DNA of 64,000 nt from Tricholoma matsutake. Taxonomy: Eukaryota; Basidiomycota; Agaricomycetes; Agaricales; Tricholomataceae. Within the stretch, counting starts at the first letter, position 1. Every line of letters starts with the position of its first letter. The stretch spans positions 2,108,001-2,172,000 of the forward strand of contig AP026541.1 of NCBI GenBank assembly GCA_026075535.2, given 5' to 3'. The notes beneath the pieces were generated by a model. The model searched no databases and had not been told where the DNA came from. It saw nothing but the letters and a program-made list of their open reading frames with translations. Positions 12,900 through 22,581 of this stretch are shown here, piece after piece. The translations under genes and the position numbers were made by a program.

Positions 12900-13314
12900 C
12901 AAGAGTAGATATGCTGGTCCGTAAATGCGGTACTGAGCACACTGCGCAACACAGCAGTATTTAGGCCTTGATCGATAGGCTGATCAGTGATATGTGGATC
13001 GACAGTTATGAGCACGAGTTTGCCTCGAGGCATGGGTGCCTGTATATTGCTGACATAATGTACTGACATGTGGCAGGGGGCGTGTTGACCGGGCGTCCGA
13101 AGTGGAGAATGTTGTATGCTAGAGCCAACTCTCTGATACCAACCATCATCTCCCCATCCTCCGATTCTGCAAGGTCTCTTTGTATCTTTTGCTTCTTCTT
13201 TTTGTATAATGCTTTTTTGTAGTCGGATGAACATTTGGGTAACCCTTGTCTTTTTTCAGTAGTCAATGAGTGTCGCTTTGTCTAACTTGCATTGCTATTC
13301 TTCTAGGTCTTACA
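12900..13314. other. 5' flank of the 13.3 kb gene, with a weak divergent ORF
   Basis: A minus-strand frame (13266 down to 13006) begins MTTEKRQGLPKCSSDYKKAL, lysine-rich, and could be the first exon of a divergent gene. No second exon could be joined with confidence. On the plus strand TTCTTCTAG at 13299-13307 resembles a 3' splice site just before the chosen start of the downstream gene. Confidence 0.3.
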
Positions 13315-15120
13315 ATGAACAATTCAAATAATATGGGGGTCTCTCTGGACACTATGTCCTGCACATACCACCACTGGCACCCGCCAACCTATGTTTTTTC
13401 CTCAGGAAAATTTGCCTCTTCGTCGTCTTGCATATCTTGTGATCAGTGCTCAAATTCTCCTACAATACCTCTTCTCCAACACTGTTCAAACTTCTCAGAA
13501 AAATCCAGCAACTGCGATTTCGAATCACAGGCAAGTTTCGCTCGCTCAGGATATCCGTCGCCACCTTCAACCACTTCTGGTTCAAAAAGGAGCGTACCGC
13601 TACCTTGTTTACACGCAGATCACGTTTTCACGCCGGAGCGGTGCCCCTCGTCCAAACCTTTCGGAGGCCTTCTTGACTCACCCCTTGTAATGAGACATGA
13701 TTCCCTAGGTTGCCATGCCCCCATTTCGCCGCCCCCCACGCTGCCAACCGAGACTCAGACGTTACCTCCATTAGATGACAATATATTAGCATCTATTCCA
13801 GAATCGGATGACTTGGACTCATCGCATTTCCTGCACAAGCCTTTGTCGCGAGATGATGCCCAGCCTACCTCGCCAGTGTCCCCCGAGTGGGCCACAAATG
13901 GGATACCGTCTGAAATTCCACAGTCCCCGGAGCGCTCTTTCTTATTGCACCAATCTCGTTCAAATTTGTTCGATCATGCCACCGATGACCTCGGTATCGT
14001 TGGGTCCTGGACTCGTCAACCACTTTCTCCTCCCCCTCAGTTTCTCGACAAAAGTCCACCATCACCATATCCCTGGTCCTGTGATATGTTCGTTGATTCG
14101 GTGCCTGAGTCGCCTCTGCCCTCACCGCCTGCGTCCCCCGTTCCCAAGACGCTAGATCTCGATCATCTGGATTGTGTTCAATTACCGTCTTCACCATCGG
14201 TGCCCTCGCCTTCTCTGGAGCTTGAAGGTGATGGCATGCATGAAATCGTAGAGGAGCAAAATGCGAATACCCCATATTTTGATACCCAGGACAACTTGAC
14301 TGACTATTCCCTATCTCCACCCTCTTCTCCAGGCCAAACCGTTCTAGCACTACCAGGTGCCGACCCGACAGACGATTTTTTCATCCTCAAGACTTCCGAA
14401 GTCGACCTCTACTCATACTCGCCACACACGAGTAGCCGAAGTCTCCTGCTGCTCGACGACCCGAACGATGTCCCCCCACCACGCTCACCCTCGCCTGAAA
14501 CCTTTCAACTTGACCTCTCGCAACTTGCGTTGGAGGGCTGTGCAGACCCGGAGGTTCGGCGTCTGTGGGATCTGCGGAAGGCGAGTCAAGTGGCGGAGCG
14601 CAACGCACGGATTCTGGAGGAGCAGGCGTTGGAAGAAGGTAGATCAGGTGTGAGCGCGAGATGGGAAGCACGGCAGACGAAAAAGCGGGAAAAAGAGAGA
14701 GGGCGAGAGGTTGCGGCTATGCTGAGGCTGAAGTTGGCCGAGAAAGGTGTGAAGGTGGATGATGGCGGACCGATGGTTGGCGCTGGCGGTGGCTTGGCCG
14801 GCGCTCCTTACGGTGATGGTAGTGATGGGAATCAAGACATGATGCAGATCGATAGGGAAGAGCGGGATTGTGTCCGGCCGACGAAGTTGAAGACAAAGAG
14901 GAAGAAAAATACGATTGGGAGCATGGATCAACTCGTTGCGCGAATGTTACTTCGGAGGAATGTCACTTCTCGCTCCATCGTCAATCGGAAAACGCCTTTA
15001 CAATTCCATCCGAAATCGCCCCTTTCGCGTCGCGTGATATCGGTGTACGACACTGACGCGGATATCGGTGAAGATGAAGATGATTGGGATCTTGATTTAC
15101 GTTCGTGGCCGATGGAATAG
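13315..15120 (+). CDS. Proline/serine-rich basidiomycete protein of unknown function
   Basis: The frame is open for 602 codons from the first ATG at 13315. The protein is mostly disordered, rich in Ser, Pro and Asp, with repeated SPP/PPSP motifs. It ends in an ordered-looking part. Residues about 420-490 hold DLSQLALEGCADPEVRRLWD followed by a charged predicted coiled coil (RKASQVAERNARILEEQ, then KKREKERGREVAAMLRLKL), and a basic segment reads QLVARMLLRR near residue 545. I recall similar C-termini in other agaricomycete hypothetical proteins but cannot name a function. The N-terminus is doubtful: overlapping frames 13395-13690 and 13446-13676 encode LPLRRLAYLVISAQILLQYL (membrane-segment-like) and a basic LFKLLRKIQQLRFRI, which look more protein-like than the called frame there. 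An upstream intron or an indel may be involved. Codon use is GC-rich, unlike the surrounding repeats. Confidence 0.75.
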   Translation: MNNSNNMGVSLDTMSCTYHHWHPPTYVFSSGKFASSSSCISCDQCSNSPTIPLLQHCSNFSEKSSNCDFESQASFARSGYPSPPSTTSGSKRSVPLPCLHADHVFTPERCPSSKPFGGLLDSPLVMRHDSLGCHAPISPPPTLPTETQTLPPLDDNILASIPESDDLDSSHFLHKPLSRDDAQPTSPVSPEWATNGIPSEIPQSPERSFLLHQSRSNLFDHATDDLGIVGSWTRQPLSPPPQFLDKSPPSPYPWSCDMFVDSVPESPLPSPPASPVPKTLDLDHLDCVQLPSSPSVPSPSLELEGDGMHEIVEEQNANTPYFDTQDNLTDYSLSPPSSPGQTVLALPGADPTDDFFILKTSEVDLYSYSPHTSSRSLLLLDDPNDVPPPRSPSPETFQLDLSQLALEGCADPEVRRLWDLRKASQVAERNARILEEQALEEGRSGVSARWEARQTKKREKERGREVAAMLRLKLAEKGVKVDDGGPMVGAGGGLAGAPYGDGSDGNQDMMQIDREERDCVRPTKLKTKRKKNTIGSMDQLVARMLLRRNVTSRSIVNRKTPLQFHPKSPLSRRVISVYDTDADIGEDEDDWDLDLRSWPME

Positions 15121-16299
15121 GCCGAATTTATATTCAAGATGAAGATTGTTGTTGATCTGGGATGCGAGGGGAACTTTGTGTCGGGATGGACGTGCACAAA
15201 TGAGAGGTTTTTTGCAACGGAGGTGTGAGGTTGATGTTTCTTCTTTTTGTGCTTGTACTATTAGCCCGTCATATCTCGTTTTCCACTGCTACTTCGTCAT
15301 TCATACATGCCATATGTAAACACCTGGATCTATGCCACATATGTCTCGAAACGACTGCACAATTTCAGTTCAACGTTATGTAACTAATGTTGAACTTGAG
15401 AAAGGCCAAGGTACACTAATCTTTATTCCAGAACTGCAATAAATAATCACTGCTTGATACCGTGACCTTGAACTATCCACACTCTGCTTCGTTCTGATCA
15501 TACTTTCGTATTTTCTATCCTGAAACGCCTCGGCCCTCGTGAATTCTCTGCTCCTCGCGTCATTGCTAAAGCGCTAACTGCTCAACGGCACCTGATACGA
15601 AAGCGAGGTGCGGTGATAGCCCATTTTTATTCAATCGTTCGTTGTCCCTACCTGCCCATTACCTGCCCATTACCTACTACCCGCGTCCTTTAACTTCGGG
15701 TCCTGGTCCGACATTGCATCGAACTCAATCTACGGAATGGTCACGGTATACTTTTGGGACCATTCTTTTCCTCGGATCAACCATTGTGTTCACCAGTGCA
15801 CCAACAACTCACAACCATCAGGGCACGTCGTTCCTTTATAAGGTTCTGCTATTCGAATCCAATCGCTGGCAGATACATAGAAAGAATTGACATTTTACAC
15901 CAAGTACACCGATCAGAAAGATATCGATTAAAAGATGCCTTCAAGTTGGACTTCTCACGGATCTATCTCGAAGCCTGCTTTCGATCTAGGATCTATGCTT
16001 CCCGCCAGTGGAGATAAATTTGTCAACAAATGAGATCGCATTCACCACTGCATCGTCAGATCATCAGAAATCTGTCTGCCCATCGTGAGCTACTCATCAT
16101 TGTGAATTCTTTTGTGCAATCAGCGAGGAGACATATCTGTGGTCGCCGCTTGGGTAATGATATTGCAAACCTGGTTCAACTGCTATCGTCACACAGTGTG
16201 CTAATAGGTTTCGAAGTCTCGCATTGAGTTATTTCCATCTGCTTGTCCTACTGATCTCTACTTCTGCCGTTTCTAATAATTGCTGATGACTACGATAGT
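15121..16299. other. 3' flank and intergenic DNA
   Basis: The first 300 bases probably hold the 3' UTR of the upstream gene. The small frames at 15642-16227 have no domain and no clear splice partners. The short direct repeat ACCTGCCCATTACCTGCCC occurs near 15650. Nothing else is seen. Confidence 0.5.
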
Positions 16300-16506
16300 C
16301 ATTTGTCTATTCAAATTTTTGGTTCTTCTTTGTCAGGTTGTTCAATGGTCAGGCCAAATCTGCAAAGTTCCTGGTGAATCTTTGGTAGAAGTTCCCAAAT
16401 CCTAAGAAGGATCTTATGTACTTCACCATTCTTGGTGTAGGCCAGTTGCTGATCCCAGCCAGTTTCATTTTGTCCATTGCAAGTTGTTCAGGCCTGATAA
16501 TCAGGG
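16300..16506 (-). pseudogene. Ty3/gypsy reverse transcriptase fragment
   Basis: On the minus strand the sequence reads KLAGISNWPTPRMVKYIRSF followed by LGFGNFYQRFTRNFADLA, a stop, and PLNNLTKKNQKFE. This is the conserved connection between the gypsy RT thumb and RNase H (FLGFxNFYRRFI..A.PL). The TGA replaces a residue that is normally Arg. Only about 65 codons survive, and the fragment ends where the hAT-like repeat at 16508 begins. Confidence 0.85.
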
Positions 16507-16611
16507 ATCTGCATGGGTAACCCATGGGTATTTCGCGCTGTACCTGTACCCATACCCGTGGCAGGTTTTACCCATAAACCCACAGGTCTTAGCTACAAAA
16601 CCCACCAAAGA

Positions 16612-17004
16612 TCAAGCAAAATGGTCAAGAATTGAGTGAGTTGTGATAAAAACAAAGTGTGATACCAATTCCTGGTGGAAGTCATCCAGGTGTTGTTGTA
16701 AAACCATTTTTGCAAGGACACCACAAGGGTCTACATTCTCTTGGAATGGTGCACTCGCCAATGCCAACCCTTGTCTTACAGGTGTAAAATAATGATTAGA
16801 CACCTCAATTGACAGGCCGTGACATTCTGTGAGATTCCAGGGACCCAGTGCCCCATGAGTGAATGCCCGATCAAACATCCCATAGATCTCGTTAACCGCC
16901 ATCACTGCCTCACCAAAAAAAGGGGTGTCGAGTCCACTTACAGTGATTGACTGGTGGAGGTAATGATATTTGGCAGGTTGCATACTACGCACAGTAAGCA
17001 TCAT
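16612..17004 (-). pseudogene. Fragment of a basidiomycete hypothetical protein
   Basis: An open frame of 130 codons includes LDTPFFGEAVMAVNEIYGMF, FTHGALGPWNL and YFTPVRQGLALASAPFQ. The pattern (DTPFFGEA.. then GPLG.W, then a PVRQGLA block) resembles a family I recall as multicopy in agaricomycete genomes, with no assigned role. No start-region or downstream domains are present, so it is probably a captured or relic piece inside the repeat at 16508-18778. Confidence 0.45.
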
Positions 17005-17499
17005 CCATGGACAATTGTAGGTTTGTGTACCTAGGGATTTTCTCCAAAGGAGGCAGCTGAAATTCTGTTAAAACCCCCTGGACAGCATCAGGAAAAATGA
17101 CTTGTGTCCCAGGACACCTTCAGAGACTTTGGGTTGCTTCCAGATGCTCCCAGAGCTTTCAAGGCTCCAAAGCTCAAAAGTTCTCCCAGGGACTCAGAGG
17201 AACAAGTGTTGAGGTTGAGTGGGGTTGCCAGGGTATCTGAAGGCATCTCAAGGTCCCACAAATATCATCAAAAGCCATAAGGAGCGCCTTTCAGATGGCT
17301 CAATTTTCCTTATCCTCTCAGCCTTGTCAGCTTTAGCAGCTTTGATGGTCGACAATGATGATATTATTTATGGAATGTATAAACACAAAATTGGTAAATT
17401 ACTCCACCACCACTGCCTTCGCTCATGGATGAGTGAATGGTCCAGGTTCCTTCCAAGTGTTGCCTGGTGTTGGTTTGTGCCCATTCACTGTGTTTTGTA

Positions 17500-18640
17500 G
17501 CCTGTAGTCACTAGAATAAAGATAAGATTAGTAAAAAAAACAAATCAATGAAAGAATAAAGAAAAAGAAAACATACCAGATCTTGGAGGCATTGCTGCAA
17601 CTCAGGGTTTCATCACCTTAGTTGTCGCCTTTGTGTCGTGCATGCTCCCTGCATATTGTTAGGGCTTCCCAGTGGTTTTGTTGTTGGCCGGACCTTGTTG
17701 GTGCTGAGTCACTGTCATCATTGGTATTCCTGGTCATTTGTGCTCCTGTGCCTCAGTGGCCCCAGTCTCGTCATTCCGTCATTGTGGTTGGCAGCCCTGT
17801 GTTCCTGTGTTGCTCATTAGCCCTTGGTCATTGACATGCATCACCACTGTTTTGCTCTCCACTCCATTGCACTCTGTTCATAGAAGTTGTAAGTAACAAA
17901 AGATGAGGATGAAAAAGAAGAAAAGAAGATAAGTTTAGCTTGGGAGGCACACCCTCCCACCTCATAGTAACTAAAACCAATGTAAGATTAGTAAAATAAT
18001 AAAAAAGAAGAAATGAAAAACATACCAGAGGGCCCGGGACCCGCATTGTCGCTGCCATCCTCATCCCTGTCCTTGTGTTTGTCCTTGTCCTTGGCCTTGT
18101 TCGCCGTCTTTGCCTTTGTGTTCATCTTTGCCATCTTTGCCTTCATCTTCATCTTCATCTTTGTTGTCTTCACAGTCCTCCCCGTTGTGTCGTTGGTGCT
18201 CTTCATTTGTGGTGTTGATGTGGCAGGTTGGGATGCTGGAGGTGTGGCCTTGGTGTTGTTGAAGTCCCTTGGCATTGTTTTTGGCTCCCTGGCTCATGTG
18301 GCAGATCATGAGGTGTGGGGGACATGTCACCACCCTATGGTGTGGCCTACAGAAGTAAGATGAACAAAATCAGTAAAAAAGAAGATTGAGAAACAAAAAA
18401 AAAAAGAACATAGGAACAGCTTGAGAGGTATCACCTCCCAAGTATTTTCCCTGCATTGCTTCTCCTGTTATCTGGCATTGTAATCCCTTGTGGGGCAGTT
18501 GGTGTGACGTGGCAGCTGGTGTGTTCATATCGTTGCGTTGGGCGGTGTCATGAGTGTTAGCCTGTAAAACCAGTAGATTTAGTGTAAAAGCGAAGAATAA
18601 AACGAATAAAACTTATGAGGAGGGAGTGACACCCCCGAGC
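17500..18640 (-). repeat. Low-complexity blocks alternating with intron-like segments
   Basis: Read on the minus strand, 17590-17500 shows CTG then GTATGTTTTC, ACTAATCTTA and TTCTAG. Also on the minus strand, 18030-17965 shows CTG then GTATGTTTTTC, ACTAATCTTA and GGTTTTAG. These are good 5', branch and 3' splice consensus elements about 70 bp apart. The blocks between encode Lys/Asp/Met repeats (KMKMKAKMAKMNTKAK). Whether anything is transcribed or spliced is unknown. Confidence 0.5.
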
Positions 18641-18778
18641 GCTGTCCAACGTGCCATTGTTGGGGTTGCTATTGCTGTGGTATTGTTGTTCTTGCTGCTA
18701 GCGTTGTCTTGTCTTTGGTGTTGTTGGTGTTGTTGGTGTTGTTCCCTCATGGGTATGCCAAACCCATGCAGATCCCTA

Positions 18779-19059
18779 CCTGTTGGAACTTGAGGTAATG
18801 AACAAGGACTGCAATCTCCTCGTCCAACTGCAGGTAAGGCATGGAGTTCTTCAAAAAATGCCAAGATTCATGGGAAACAATTTGGCTGACCAAGTTGTTT
18901 CCCACCCCTCTTACTGACACAACACTTTCCCTGTGTTTTGTGCTTTGCTCTCATGTTTAATCTAGAATAGTTCTATATAAAATGTTTGAGATTTCACCTC
19001 ACTTGCCAGTGCACACTAAATCTGAGTCCATTCTAAATGACACCATGACCTACAACTTG
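18779..19059. other. Unassigned repeat-flanking stretch
   Basis: On the minus strand 18890-18790 reads SHESWHFLKNSMPYLQLDEE and onward with no stop for about 35 codons, which looks like a relic exon of unknown family. The rest is AT-rich with nothing identified. Confidence 0.25.
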
Positions 19060-19257
19060 TAAAGTTGTAACAAGTTGATGAGTTCTGCTTTGTGATCTTT
19101 TCTAATCTAATATTCATGTCATTCAGAGCACAGAGGCCTATGATATGCTGTCCTTTCGTATGTTGATGTTTTCATTTCAAAGTGGCTACAACATGAATAT
19201 GGCAGAACTTGGTGAGTTCTGCTTCATTTTTCATGATCTTATATTTGATTCTAATAT

Positions 19258-19266
19258 ATTTACATG
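19258..19266 (+). repeat. 9 bp target-site duplication ATTTACATG, left copy
   Basis: An identical ATTTACATG lies at 20511-20519, immediately outside the other end of the element. Nine base pairs is the usual duplication of Mutator-like elements. Confidence 0.85.
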
Positions 19267-20510
19267 TAGTCTCGATTCCAGATGTTCTATCACATGTGGA
19301 AGAATCCAAGGGAGCTCGAATCGGAGTGCAAAAAAGACAAGAAGATGAATGTGATAGAACGTCTGGTGACATTCATATGGGCGGGTGTGGGTAAGTGATC
19401 ATGTGATCTTGATGCATACACAAATGATCTACTGAATGTATTGAGAATCATGTTGGACTCAGACAACCTTCTCAATTCTGCTCGCAAATCTGCTACGAAA
19501 AGCCGTGATTACAACTACGCTGCAACTCGACATTCCATTGAAAGCCAATTTCGGGCTGTTTTCAGTGGAAAGCCACCTTACTCCTGGCAGGTAGATGTGA
19601 ACGTGAGAATGACGCCATTGATATCATAGTAAGAGTCACCTAGCCAATAGGAAGAGTTAGAAGTTCCAGAAACAGATGTCATTGACTGCACCACGTCGGG
19701 GTCCTTCAATTGATTTTGCTCTTCTTGCCTTGGAGTGTACAGTGTATAGCGAAAAAGTTTCCACAATGTTGGTGCTTTAGATTTTACCTCCGGTATCATC
19801 TCTTTCCAGCTGATGGAAAGAAAAACCTCCTCAGATAGATCTTGTTGCGGGAGGGACATTGTCTGCTTCAGTATAGACAGTTCTTCGTCCAAGGTGTCAC
19901 AAATAGTTTCCAGAGCCCAGTCATTCAGTGCTTTCCTAGCAACTTTTGTGTGTATTCCTTGACCATGAGAGTAAGGAGGCCTATGGCTGTGTGCTAGTAT
20001 CCCTGGAAGTTCATCGCTAACCATTAGTGCTGTCCTTGCAAAGTGGACACGATTATTGGAAATGAGCTTTGGGACATTCCAGCTAATTGCCCAAAGAAAC
20101 AAGGGAAGATTGAGGTGTAGTGTATCCATCAAGAACCTGTAGCACGCAGTCAGAAATGTCGCCAGTATCCTCCAGAAAGTGTTGACATTGGTTAGTTTGT
20201 TGGATATGTGGGTCAGATCTTGAGGTTTGTTCAGGTGCAGTACTAACCCAGGATTCCTCGAAGTCTGAATCTGAGGCATCACTATCAGGAATGACAGTGG
20301 ACATCATGCGATCGCAGGCTGTATGCACAGGTACACATATATATACTGTGTATTCTATGATGTGTCAAGATCACATGATCACTTACCCACACCCGCCCAT
20401 ACGAATATCACCAGATGTTCTATCACATTCATTTGTTTCTGTTTTTCGCACTCCGATTCGAGCTCCCTCGGATCCTTCCACCTGTGATAGAACGTCTGGA
20501 ATCGAGACTA
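19267..20510. mobile_element. Mutator-like element (1,244 bp) with ~145 bp terminal inverted repeats
   Basis: The ends start TAGTCTCGATTCCAGA on both strands, and the inverted repeats run about 145 bp at roughly 88 percent identity (to GTAAGTGATCATGTGATCTT). Each terminal repeat contains its own palindrome, GTTCTATCACA..TGTGATAGAAC. Exact 9 bp duplications flank it. The interior is one minus-strand gene fragment and lacks a recognisable transposase, so it is non-autonomous, possibly a gene-capturing (Pack-type) derivative. Confidence 0.85.
19578..20282 (-). pseudogene. N-terminal fragment of a DUF6589-type basidiomycete protein
   Basis: A frame open for 234 codons contains SHGQGIHTKVARKALNDWAL, then EVFLSISWKEMIPEVKSKAP and TLWKLFRYTLYTPRQEEQNQ. 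From memory this is the region just upstream of the conserved core of agaricomycete proteins annotated DUF6589, multicopy and repeat-associated. Their usual continuation (a several-hundred-residue core) is missing. The frame ends inside the left terminal inverted repeat at 19578. The whole fragment lies within the Mutator-like element, so it was either captured or is the decayed internal gene. The family assignment is recollection and needs a profile search. Confidence 0.55.
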
Positions 20511-21010
20511 ATTTACATGTAGTTTGAAGTGCCAAATGAGATGGAAGGCCTACGTCAATTTGTTCTTTCGCATTTCGACATTTTCACTTTGTAGGGGTTA
20601 CAACATACTAGGTATGGCAGAACTCAATGAGTTCTGCTTCGTTTTTCATGATCTTACATTTGATTCTAATCTATTTACATGTCGCTTAAAGGGCCCAGTG
20701 AGATGAGAGGCCTACACCAATTTGTTCTTTTGCATTTCGATGTTTTCACTTTGCAGGGGTTACAATTTGGGTATGGTAGAACTCGTTGAGTTGTGCTTTG
20801 TTTCTTATGATCCTATATTTGATTCTAATCTATTTACATGTCGTTTGAAGGTCGAGAGGCCTAAGTCAATCCGTTCTTCTGCATTTTGAAGTTTTTGCTT
20901 TGCAGATGTTACAATTTGGGTCTGGCAGAACACGGTGAGTTCTGCTTTGTTTTTCATGATGCTATATTTGATTCTAATCTAGTTACATGTCATTCAATGG
21001 CCCAGTGGGT

Positions 21011-22560
21011 CGAGAGGCTTATGTTGATGTATCATTTGCATTATGGAAGTTTTGATTTGTGTAAGTAGAAATATAGATCAATTACTGTGGTAGATACTCA
21101 TGGTGTTTACTAAAAAACCATATGTGTTTCTGAGGTACCCTGTGTTCCCTTGAGATACTTTGAGAAGCCCTGGGAAGAGCCAGGTACCCTGAGAACAGTC
21201 AGGAACCCTGAAAGTATTCTGAGTCCAAAAGTGTTTTTTCTGATGAGTGAAGATGGCCTCTTGAACCTCTCCCTCCACACCCGAGTTTTTGAACAAACAC
21301 CATGTTGGAAGACTGGGATGCCATCTGACTGCAAACATCTCCTCCCAATGAGGCTGCCTCTGCAAATGACTTCGACAACTATTCTGTAAAGGAGTTGCAA
21401 GCCCAGAACTCACCACAAATAATGCTCCCAGCTGATCCTGTTCCTCCGTGATTGCCAGATTGACTATCAAATCATTCAAGTGAACACCTGCAAAACCTCG
21501 AGCAATGACAATAAGCCATCAAGCACTTGCACTCACGGGCATTCACAAAGTCAAATTTGGGATCCATTGCGTTTAGCCCTTGAAGTGCAGACCAGGGTTC
21601 TATTTTGGCGCTGAGACAACAGCTAGGAGGTGAGCGCAAGTATTTTTGTTGGAAAAATAGAATTCCAATTAGAATAGGAGTTTGTCATCTGTATTGCCCC
21701 TGATCACTGCCTCCATGCACTTTGTCGTCTTGAGCGGCAATCATGTATCTCGTGGTACATAAACAGTTTTAAGATTACAATACATTTGAAAACTTTATGC
21801 ACCGATGATTCTGGTAACAATCCCTCAGACCATATATGCACATCGGATCTTGCTGGACACGGCTGACACAATGTCAAGCTGTCACATCCTAGTGCTTGAG
21901 GAGCTTGAGGGGACCATGTATGTGGTTCGTTGAATGCATTTGGACGTATGTTGATAGTTGAAGACTTGAACTGAAGTCTACATGCAATGCACATTGATCA
22001 TTGATGATGGTGATCGATAAGATCTGTAATCAAGAAAATCAATGTCAAAATGAAAAAGAGAACTCAGTGTAAGACATTTGGGCAGTGAACAGGGATCAAA
22101 ATACCTGTAAGGTACACAAAGAGAGATGCCACAAGGGACGCACCGGCGGCACCGCACACATTTGCATTTTGCAATGCTCTCCCAAGAAAACCCATGTCTA
22201 TTTATAGAGCATGCTGTGGCAACGATAGATTGTATGAGACACACACTCACCCCACACTGAACAGGCCTCATTCTCATAAATGAGAACTCGGAACTTGTCC
22301 AGTAGGCTGCCTATCAGGGGTAAAGGGTAGTTGTTCCTAGTGTTTTAAGGTTTGGTCTATAGGACTGGAAAAAGACTGAGCCCAAACTGGACTGAACTGT
22401 GGTTCAGTGCATTTTTCTGAAAAAGTAAGCAACTGTGACAGTTATTAGTTATAGCTGTTTTCATAAATGATGGCAGTTCTTGGACATTTTTGATCAATGA
22501 TGAAATTTAGGACTTTGTGAGATTTCATGCTTCATTCTCCTTGTATCACCTCTATACCTT
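21011..22560. other. Unassigned AT-rich interval
   Basis: Minus-strand frames at 21078-21479 and 21978-22277 show no domain. Within the latter, CKCVRCRRCVPCG is cysteine-rich, but its flanks are not convincing coding sequence. Splice-like signals occur but give no continuous protein. No repeat boundaries were found. Confidence 0.35.
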
Positions 22561-22581
22561 TTCCCTGCTTCTCTGTACCAT

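Larger units (their letters stand above)
16508..18778. mobile_element. 2.3 kb hAT-like non-autonomous repeat
   Basis: The left end reads CAGGGATCTGCATGGG and the right end, inverted, TAGGGATCTGCATGGG. Subterminal ACCCATGGGT and ACCCATACCC motifs follow on the inside. This is the same architecture as the elements at 25163-26203 and 31202-41609. No matching 8 bp target duplication was found, so the two ends may come from different copies. The interior carries a minus-strand gene fragment (16612-17004) and, from 17500, low-complexity exon-like blocks alternating with intron-like segments on the minus strand. Confidence 0.6.
19060..21010. repeat. ~155 bp tandem repeat array, interrupted by a Mutator-like element
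   Basis: Copies lie at about 19090-19266, 20511-20690, 20690-20845 and 20845-20995, with a partial copy before 19090. Each carries a palindrome of the form GCAGAACTCAATGAGTTCTGC less one base or so, then TTTTTCATGAT..TTTGATTCTAATCTATTTACATGT. The element at 19267-20510 is inserted in the first unit. No promoter or gene is evident. Confidence 0.75.

Noticed and set aside
19267..20510. hAT element
   Set aside because: The flanking duplication is 9 bp when the ends are set at TAGTCTCG, and inverted repeats of ~145 bp fit Mutator-like elements better.
21978..22277. Cysteine-rich CxC domain of a KDZ transposase
   Set aside because: Only CKCVRCRRCVPCG is cysteine-rich; the flanks lack the expected motifs and no frame extends it.
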